From: Nymphaea colorata
Taxonomy: Eukaryota > Streptophyta > Magnoliopsida > Nymphaeales > Nymphaeaceae
Direction of reading: 5' to 3'
DNA: 64,000 nucleotides
NCBI RefSeq assembly: GCF_008831285.2
Contig: NC_045143.1
Span: forward strand, 20,484,854 to 20,548,853
The translations under genes and the position numbers were made by a program. The notes below the pieces were generated by a model, which saw nothing but the letters and a program-made list of their open reading frames with translations, was not told where the DNA came from and did no database searches. Position 1 is the stretch's first letter. Each line of letters starts with the position of its first letter. This document shows positions 56,243 to 64,000 of the stretch, piece by piece.

Positions 56243-57846
56243 CTACGAGGAAACAGTTGGATCACCAATAGCAGTCACACTTGCAGAAGAAGCTGCAGCA
56301 GCAGCAGCTCTTTCCCTGGCCTGGATGCCTTTGCCAACCTCAACCAACTTGGCGATTTCCGGTAGTACTCCTTTGACCTCCGGCATCTCGCAAAAGTTCT
56401 CCGCCCAGGCCGCCAGCCTGGGGATCTTGTTGGGATCCAGCAGCTGTGTTTCGGCCAGCCCATCCATGACGGTCATCCAAGACACCAGGCTCCCCAGAAT
56501 AAGGTCCACCAAGCCAATCGTCTGGCCACCGAAGAACTTCCCGCCCTTGTTGCACTTGCCAAAGCCTTCCTCCAGCATCTCCAGCGCCGCTACTACCTGC
56601 CCCACTTTAGCCTTTTGTTCCTCGCCTTCTGTCGTTAGGATAGCTCTGAAAGGTGGGAAAAGCTGCAACGACAACATGTATACACTGTATCAGCACACAA
56701 TTTGTTGATACAACATGGATCATGAATGTGTTAATCCTCCATTTCCATTTTCGTTTTTATATTCAAGTTATCTATCTTCTCAATTACCTTAGGTCCTAGA
56801 GTAGAAAGTTTTTAAATGTTGGCAGTTGATGAACCAAGTAAAGATGATACATACCAACCCAACCATATGGATATTTTCATATTATATTCAATTAATCAAC
56901 AGAACTTGCGCCCACCAATTGTTTTGAAATGTTCAACATCTATTTGTTTTCTCTTAAATAATAAAAGCTAGGGCCCTATTCCCTGCAGCCTTTGCATTGG
57001 AACTTGCAGCCATTAATTGCTTTGTGATGTTTGATTTCTCTTTTAAGTAACAAAAGGGAGAGGGTCCTATCTCCTGCAGGGTTTTCATTGGAACTTGCAG
57101 CCACGAGCTAGCATGCTGCATGCTACATTAAATAATGCTATAATATGCATGCATGACTGGATGAGGACGATGGTCTCTGTAATTGAAGAGATATTTCGAT
57201 GCTAATAATCATGCATGACTGGATAAGGACGATGGTCTCTGTAATTGAAGAGATATTTGGAAGACGATTAATTTGGCTTCCAACTAAAAGAGGTAAATCA
57301 CGACCCAAAACATTAGAGAGTCATGTAGTTAACATCGACGACGCTCCCAGAAGGAGAAGGAAAGAAAGAAACATCCCCCTTGGCTGCCGAAAAAAATTTA
57401 ACAGTGTGCTAGTAAAGGTGGAACCGAAAAAAAAACCTGCTAAGTAAAGGTGAAATTTTCACCAACCCGAAAACAACAAATATCAGAGGAGATGGTGACA
57501 ATTGTCTGCATGTTACCTTTTCGTCGATATAAGCCGCCCAGAAGCGGGCAATGGCCCGATCATATGGATCGGAAGGAAGAATCGGAGATCCGCAGGATGC
57601 CCACGTCTCGTCTATGTACTCCAAAATGATGAGCGACTCGCAGATAGCCCTGCCGTCGTGCAGCAAAACCGGCACCTTCTTGTGAACCGGGTTGGAGTCG
57701 AGCAGGAGTTGGCTCTTCTTATATGGGAGGTACTCGATCAGGAACTCAAATGGGACGTTCTTGAGGTTGAGAGCTATCTTCACTCGCAAAACAAATGGGC
57801 TAGAGTGTGTTCCGATCAGCTTGATCACCTCTCCGCCCTTGTCCAT
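56243..57846 (-). CDS. Tau-class glutathione S-transferase, two exons
   Basis: Minus-strand gene with exons 57846-57517 (110 codons) and 56662-56243 (139 codons plus stop), GT-AG intron of 854 bases, phase 0, giving 249 residues. Tau GSTs conjugate glutathione to electrophiles in the cytosol and serve detoxification and stress responses (family knowledge). The N-terminal thioredoxin-like domain has [14 protein letters not shown] with the catalytic serine just before PF (Ser16), the cis-proline in [10 protein letters not shown] (Pro59) and the glutathione-contacting [11 protein letters not shown] (Glu70, Ser71). The C-terminal helical domain carries [15 protein letters not shown]. The protein is longer than the usual 220-230 residues because of an alanine-rich tail after QARER. 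The single intron position is standard for GSTU genes. A worn sister gene lies at 30881-37693 on the same strand. Confidence 0.95.
56925..57260. repeat. Two tandem duplications in the GSTU intron
   Basis: Phrases around GGAACTTGCAGCCA occur twice (about 56930-57013 and 57027-57102), each preceded by TTCTCTTAA/TTTAAGTAA and CCTATTCCCTGCAG/CCTATCTCCTGCAG. A second duplication starts GCATGACTGGATGAGGACGA at 57151 and again (ATAAGG variant) at 57213, 62 bases apart. Confidence 0.85.
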
Positions 57847-57922
57847 GGCTTCCAACTCTATGTCTCTATCTCCCTTCCTTCTCCCTCTTACTTGATGCTT
57901 CGCTTCTATGAATGCCTCTCTC

Positions 57923-57930
57923 CTTATATA
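57923..57930 (-). promoter_or_regulatory. TATA box of the GSTU gene
   Basis: On the minus strand TATATAAG, about 80 bases upstream of the start codon, in a context (TATATAAGGAGAGAGGC) typical of plant promoters. Confidence 0.7.
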
Positions 57931-57997
57931 ATGAAGGCACCGTGCATGAGAAGTAGGCCCCTTTATAACCTGATGGCACAATCTCACCTACTTTTAT

Positions 57998-58019
57998 AAT
58001 ATATATATATATATATATA
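57998..58019. repeat. (AT)n microsatellite
   Basis: About 22 bases of AT repeat, 150 bases upstream of the GSTU start. Confidence 0.9.
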
Positions 58020-61000
58020 AAAGAGCAAATTGTTTGCTTGGCATTGAGCGGATGAGTTGCATGGGGTTTGGCTGGTGAAGTCCTGTCATTCGTAGTGCGC
58101 GGGAATGGTGAAAAGCATTGACGTCGAGGCTCGTGCACTTGTTGATGCCGAACAGCACGTCATCCTCGTGTTAAAAACCAAAACACCTTAGAAAGAAAAT
58201 ATTTTTTCTGCTAATAAAAAATTAAAGTTCAAAAAAAAAATTATAAAAAAATCTAAAATACTCCAACTCTCACGGATATATGATGCACAAGCGTATAATT
58301 TTGCACAAGTTCATATCCATGACACCTATTCGTACAAGGAAGTCATGGTCTTAATGAAAGTGGGTTGGAAAAACAGATGTCGTCCACTTTAGGGTTGTGC
58401 ACAGTAAAGGGTGGTGCATCATAATTCAACTCACTCTTAAAAAAAAAATTCAAACATTTTTGTTTGAAGCTTTTAATTTTTGCATAAAAAATGTCAAAGA
58501 CTAATCGATGGCAGGGGAAAAAGAATTATATTAAAAAATTAAATTTTTTTAGCTTGGTCCTTCCTATGGCTTCTTTTGGCCTGACCCGCAGGCTCAACCT
58601 TAAAAAAAAATATTAGAAAGCAAAAATACCTTTGACCTTTTAATCTAACACTTTGTTTTTTATTGAAGAAAAACAGGTTTGATTTTTTCAGCAAAAAAAT
58701 GTATATTTTTTGGGAAAGAATTTTTTTTAATATTTTTCTGTTTTGTCCGTGACATGGGTATCCGGTCTCCTTTTTTTTTCTGTTTTCTAAAGTGACGACA
58801 GGCTAATGGAATGCTGAGAGAGAAGGCCATGGAAGCTGCCCCCCACCCATAATGTTGGGGCTTAAATATAACATCTTCTCCTTCTTTCTTTATAAGTTGG
58901 GGCAGAATACATGTGGTCTGTTGTGGCCAATGGTTCCATTAAATATCTTTAATTTTGCATTACTGTTTTCAAATATTTCACTATTTATATAATGTTAATG
59001 TCCCTTCAAGCATCAAAGTTTTAGATTAGTGTCCCTCCAATAAAAATTTATAGTTCTGGCCCAGACATGTCAGAGGCCATGGCCACCCCAAAGTTTTTGA
59101 AAAATCAAAAACATTATTATTAATTTTTTTTTAATTTTAAATTTGCCTCTGATAAAAATTATATCATAGCCCCCGTTTGAATAAATGTTAGCTCAGCCGA
59201 CGTACGTTCCCCCTGTATGTATGCATTGCCTCGCTCACGCCCAGTAGCATGTTGGAAAAGCTAAAAAAAATTGCTTAAAACTGCTTACTATTTGAGAAAT
59301 TATAAATGATCGTTTAATTAATTATGTAAGGAATCGTAAACGCATGTTTCATTAATCAGAAACGCCTAAGATATATTAGGAAGCATCATTTACTCATGAC
59401 AAAAACTTCCAATATACAGTTCTTTACGAGACACCAAAATTGTGCTTGATGGGACTTGACATTTAAAAGTTAATAATTAAAAAGTACTTGACATTTAAGA
59501 GAAATTCTCGAAAACCGTTGCATAATAAATTACATTAACTTTTGATATAACAAAATATCTTTCATCAGGGACCAGTCCACTCTTTCCTTTCACAATATCA
59601 CCTCTTCATGAAAACAATTTAAGAAAATAATGAAAAATAATAAATCTTTTAAAATAGTAAAAAATGTAAAAAAAATCGACATACGATACTGGAATTGGTG
59701 TTGCACCGATTGCATTTGAATCAGATGATTTAACTGAATCTGGAGTTGAAGAAATCGTCGATATTTTCAAAAATTTTAATTTGCTTCCTGTAAAAAGTTT
59801 TGAAAAATAAGTCGACTTTTTTTAAATCATACTCATCCATCCCTGATTGCTCTCAATTATACAAGCAGCATACGATCTCAAAAATGAACATTTATATACT
59901 GGTGCCCGATGTTAAAATATTTATAAAACCGACCACATTAAATGGGAGCGGTTTTGTTAGGCCTACGAATTGAATAACTTAGCTATCTCCTCTTGTCATA
60001 TCTACTCTTTTTCGTTTAGTACATTGTTTACAGTAATAAATGTCATGTTCCTTTCGATTTTGGGCTCTTTTTCGAGTAGTGAGTTGTAAATCCTTCTTCT
60101 CCCCCAAAAGGGCCCTAACCCTATCATTTAATTTTTCCCAAACTGTGCAATTCATTTGTTCAATTACTTGAATGAAAGGTAGAAACAGAAAAATGAAAAA
60201 AGTATGAGAGCTTCTAGGGGTGTATCCCTTGTTGATGCAGCGGAACGGCGTTTGTGTCTCCTCAGCAGGCTAACCAGCCGCGTCTCCAGGATGGAAAGAC
60301 GTGCGTCAAGAAGCAGCAATGGCTGTGACTGAGAAGAGGAAGAATAAAGCAAGGAAGATTGTTTTCGGGTTTGCGTCTGTGAGGCGGGCAATCAATCGAG
60401 TAACCTTAAATTCGACGATCTTCCGAAGCCCACCTAGTGTGGTTCATTGGGCGAGTGAGTGATTATCGAAGAAGTAAAAAGGGTAACGTTAATCTTTGAT
60501 TTTATCAAATAAGATGTTCATTTGAGACCCCCTCCCCCTCACAATTACGAGATGAGAAGGATAGGGCCCAGGGCCACTATCCAACATCCCTGGCCTGACA
60601 TAAGTTACCTCTGATCTTTGTATGCAGTGTGGAGTAAGAGTGGGCAAATGCCCACACAGACCCAAGAAAAGTTTTTTACTTTAATATTGGTATTTCAAGG
60701 CAATTTTTCTCATTTACAAACTAGTGCTTCTTAAAAAATTTGAAATTTTATACCTAGTCCTCCTTAGCCAGAAAATTGTTTCTATGCAGTTCACTGAGTA
60801 TCAACACCAGTTGTTTCCCCTTAGCTTGATCTGCATAAGCCCATTACGAATACACGTTATACATTTACTGTGTTTCAACATAACATGCATATCTTATCCT
60901 ATGTGCGGGCTGCGTTAACAATTCTCGACCAAACCTAAAGACCTTCTCAAAATTAATTAAGAAGTTCAGTAGATGAAACTTCTAACAGGTGGGTGCCCAG

Positions 61001-63059
61001 TTTGGTTCAGCACAAGCTTGCAAGCCATGCATTATTGAGCGACAATTGGTGCTTAACTTACTGAACAAGTATGAACAGGAGTGCTTGTTTGGTGAATTAT
61101 CAGACAGCCCTTGAGATTAATTATATGATCTTCTCATCTTTTTCTAAGACAGATCGACTCTTTTGATTCTCGCCTATTCGTATGCTGTTGTTAGTCGGTT
61201 GATTTTGTTTTCTTTTCTTTTTATAATTGACGTATTACATTAGGAGAATCGACCCAACCAGGCGTCAATTTAAGATGGTTTCTTAGGTCATTTTGTTTGT
61301 CCTATTAGGTTAGGTTCACTTAATCTTTCCAGCATTACATTATTGATCAATCTAGTTGTTTATTTTTGTGCTTTTTAGTTTGATTTCTGTGGGTTGGAGT
61401 ATGTGGTTTTGGACTATTTGATTGGTCATCATAAAAATGGTTTTCATTTGAAAAGAATATACATTAGATCAGGTTATTATTTTGTTTATCTGGTTGCTTA
61501 TTAGATGTTTCACTCATTCATCCTTGTTAGGTTTTTTTTGCTTTCTTTTTTGGTGAGTTGGGTTTGACCCACTGCCCAAAAGAAGAACAAAGTTCCCACC
61601 TAAACCTTCATCCCTCAAGTTACATGGCTTTTTTTCGGTGCCTCGAGATGTTGCACAGAAAGTTGGCCGTTGGGGATTCAAAGCAGATACTCGTTGCCTG
61701 CCAGCCCTTACTCGATCCCGTTGAGCCAACCCCTTTGAGGATTAATCTTTGTTATGTTAGGTAGCGTGATTTGGGTACATGATCTAATTCATGTCATGCT
61801 TTCATATTTAATTCACTTCTAGATTGGTTTAAAGTGTTGGGAAATAGATTGGATAGGTGCATCTAAGTATAGTTAAACATCTTAACACGGTTTTAGGTAA
61901 AGTTATTTCACCTTAAACAATTTGCTCAAGTACAATTATAGATGATGATGACAAATTATTGTTTGATTTTAAATTTAAACAATTTACTCAACTATGATTA
62001 GCAACCATTGGTCACAAACTGCACATGATTTGAACTTTTTTTTTCAGAAAAAAATGTCATTGCTAGTTGGCATCTTTTCCAAAGATGCTAGTAACCTATC
62101 AATTTAAAAATTAGGTGAATCATTTTAGATTCACCTAGGGTTGACATTTTTTTAAGAATGTTAGCCATAGGGAGCCTTTCAATAGTTTTCTCTGCTTTTT
62201 TTTTAATTTGCTGCTTAGGAAACTGCCTTTCCTTGGGACTCTTGTTAGGTGGAGTGAGGTTCAAATAGCAGCTACTGTTAGATTAATTATTATGTTCTGA
62301 CTTGGCATACTTTCCGTCTTTCCTATAACCCCTATCTTTGAAAAACTATCCCTTTTGACATATTTAGCAAAATTCTGTTTGTTCAAATTTCTAGAACTTT
62401 TTTTTTAGTAAAACATCTTCTTTTTTTAGTTTAGAAATTCTTCTTAGGTCAGTTCTTCTTACTTCAGGTTGATTTTGAATTTCTTTTGTAAAATAGGCAC
62501 ATACCATTTGTCATCTGTAACATTTGTTGCACAACTTCTCATACTATCTTCATTTGTGATATTAATCTCTAATTGGTCAGTTTAACACCCACTTTGGCAA
62601 ACACATGCAAGTTGTTACTGGTCCAAATAAAATGTTTTTATATGATAAGTATGTAGACAACAATAACAAGTTAATGATGGTCTTGGTTATCATTTCATCA
62701 AGGGCACCTTCCTATAGTTCTCCATGACACAACACTCTGGTGAGTTTTTTCAATTTTGTTGTTTGAGATTTAAAAGTTAGCTGTCAATCATCTTTGAGCT
62801 ATCTACAACACTTCCTATATTTTTATCATCAATATTATCAAGTGTATGTATTATTTGTTAAAATGAACATACTCTAATACCAGTAGCTGCATGCATTTTA
62901 TGAAACTACCAAGGATGAGAAAGGTGCATAGTGATGTTTCTGTCCTGAACATGAAAAATGAGATTATGAGACTGAGAGACCAAAACATAACATCTAACAT
63001 AGGAGCGGAAGGCAAAAGATCCAGTTTAATATTATAATTTTTATTTATTGTTGCTTTGT

Positions 63060-63597
63060 CATGGATGTGCATATGTGGATCTATGTGAGGGGCCTTCTTG
63101 GCAAATGATGTGATTATGCCCTGTCACGATATAATGATGATTTGTTTTTTTTATGATTGTGATTATCTCATATTTGAGCTCTACCTTAAAAGGGTTAGAG
63201 ATTTTCTTGGCTTGTTGTCATACTGCGAATGCTAAGCCTTCAGTTGTTTCTTTTTTCAGGTTTTGACGGATCCAGGGCAGCAGGCTGATCAGGTGGTTTT
63301 ACTCACATCCTACTGGAGAGGTTTTGGATCTTTTGTAGTGTCGGCACGTCATGTCTTGTTCTATTTGATGTCTTATTTTTGTTAGGCATCAAAGTTGTGG
63401 TTTAGGGCATTTTTTGTCATATGTAGTGACGTGATTTTTGTATCAATGAAATTGATTATATAATGAGAAGTTGCCCCGTTGTTTGAAATTGCATGGCTCA
63501 TTTCCTTTTGAATTGTTCTATTGTCACACCTCAATGCTTTATGTTTAAAAAAAAAAAAAACAAAATTATTTGAAGGTCAAAAGGTTGGGGTGTGACA
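63060..63597 (+). mobile_element. LTR fragment of the Tekay-like gypsy family
   Basis: Plus-strand match to the 3' part of the LTRs at 18363-19100 and 24570-24960 (both minus). Shared phrases include ATCTCATATTTGAG, TTGTCATACTGCGAA, GGGCAGCAGG, TGATCA, CTCACATCCTACTG and the end GGTTGGGGTGTGACA. No primer site follows at 63598, so it is a solo or truncated LTR and not the 5' end of a full element. Confidence 0.85.
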
Positions 63598-64000
63598 TTA
63601 TCTGATATGGTTTCCTTTCTAAACCAAATCTAGGGCTATTATTTTCACCCAAATTCATACTAAAACACACATCCAAATAAAAAAAAACCAAAGCACATAT
63701 GCAAAATCCAGTATGGGTACATATTCCAATCCAATATTGATACCTAAACTCATATCCAAGACAGTCTCTAAATCAAAACCCAAGTCCAAACTTGACCTAA
63801 ATGCCCAAACTTAATACTGCCTTCCACATGTACATTTATGGAGCTAGGAGGTTTGATTCATTGAGGACGACTCTTTCCTATCCCTGGACGCAAGAGCAGA
63901 AGCAGAAGATCCATTTTATTGTTTTAGTTTTTCTTTATTGTTTCTATGTTCCAGATTTGGATCCATGAATCGATGTTTTACTCTATATAAAGGTGTTTAG
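63598..64000. other. Intergenic to window end, no gene
   Basis: AT-rich with repeated CCAAAT/CCAAGTCCAAA phrases. About 63890-63950 loosely resembles 63005-63060, the sequence before the LTR fragment. Nothing coding recognised. Confidence 0.4.

Larger units (their letters stand above)
57847..63059. other. Intergenic, AT-rich, no gene supported
   Basis: The first ~150 bases are the GSTU promoter, followed by an (AT)n tract at 57998-58019. A segment near 59050-59190 with GGCCACCCCAAAG resembles the dispersed repeat noted at 37.8 and 40.1 kb. A 75-codon minus frame at 60164-60391 and a 68-codon plus frame at 61558-61764 have no recognisable domain. The remainder shows nothing I can name. Confidence 0.45.

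Noticed and set aside
56325-56708. A 127-codon plus frame
   Set aside because: Antisense shadow of GSTU exon 2.
60164-60391. A 75-codon minus frame with Ser and Leu-rich content
   Set aside because: No family recognised and no exon borders or neighbouring exons found.
61558-61764. Plus-strand frame as a possible exon
   Set aside because: No recognisable motif and no credible splice partners.
1-64000. CRISPR arrays, prokaryotic operons, tRNA or rRNA genes
   Set aside because: The window is plant nuclear DNA. No spaced direct-repeat array and no tRNA or rRNA sequence was recognised by eye.

Overview
This window is nuclear DNA of a flowering plant. It holds a split eight-exon DnaJ-domain gene, a tau-class glutathione S-transferase (GSTU, a class found in plants), and plant-type LTR retrotransposons, L1 LINEs, a PIF/Harbinger element and MITE-like repeats. 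The species cannot be named from the sequence. Roughly 60% is recognisable transposable element. Only two genes look intact: a DnaJ co-chaperone of the DNAJC9/AtJ6 type (532..3705, minus) and a GSTU gene (56243..57846, minus).

Layout. 1-3.8 kb: the DnaJ gene with a candidate TATA box. 3.8-5.2 kb: no supported gene. 5.2-8.6 kb: a PIF/Harbinger DNA transposon with matching terminal inverted repeats, flanking TAA and a decayed transposase on the minus strand. 9.4-14.9 kb: a degenerate Ty1/copia element (copia-1, plus) whose U5/PBS/gag start is tandemly duplicated. 16.9-30.0 kb: a nested pair on the minus strand, in which an old copia (copia-A) is split by a Tekay/Del-like Ty3/gypsy element (18.36-27.28 kb) that itself has an internal deletion. 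30.9-37.7 kb: exon 2 of a second GSTU gene, split by another copia (copia-B, plus) with a perfect 5-bp target duplication. 41.4-46.8 kb: a chromodomain-bearing Ty3/gypsy element (plus, Galadriel-like) with 5-bp target duplications and only a few lesions. 46.8-50.9 kb: small repeats, microsatellites and MITE-like sequences. 51.1-54.2 kb: an eroded L1-type LINE (minus). 54.3-55.6 kb: an internally deleted copia. 56.2-57.9 kb: the intact GSTU gene. 58-63 kb: AT-rich DNA with nothing recognised. 63.06-63.60 kb: an LTR fragment of the nested gypsy family in the opposite orientation.

The two GSTU loci lie about 20 kb apart on the same strand, so this is a small GSTU cluster in which one member was broken by retrotransposition. 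I found no RNA genes, CRISPR arrays or prokaryotic-type features. I also found no evidence of an undescribed system. The most informative features are the nested insertions, the interrupted GSTU exon with its reading frame still open on both sides, and several rearrangements whose junctions carry short homologies.
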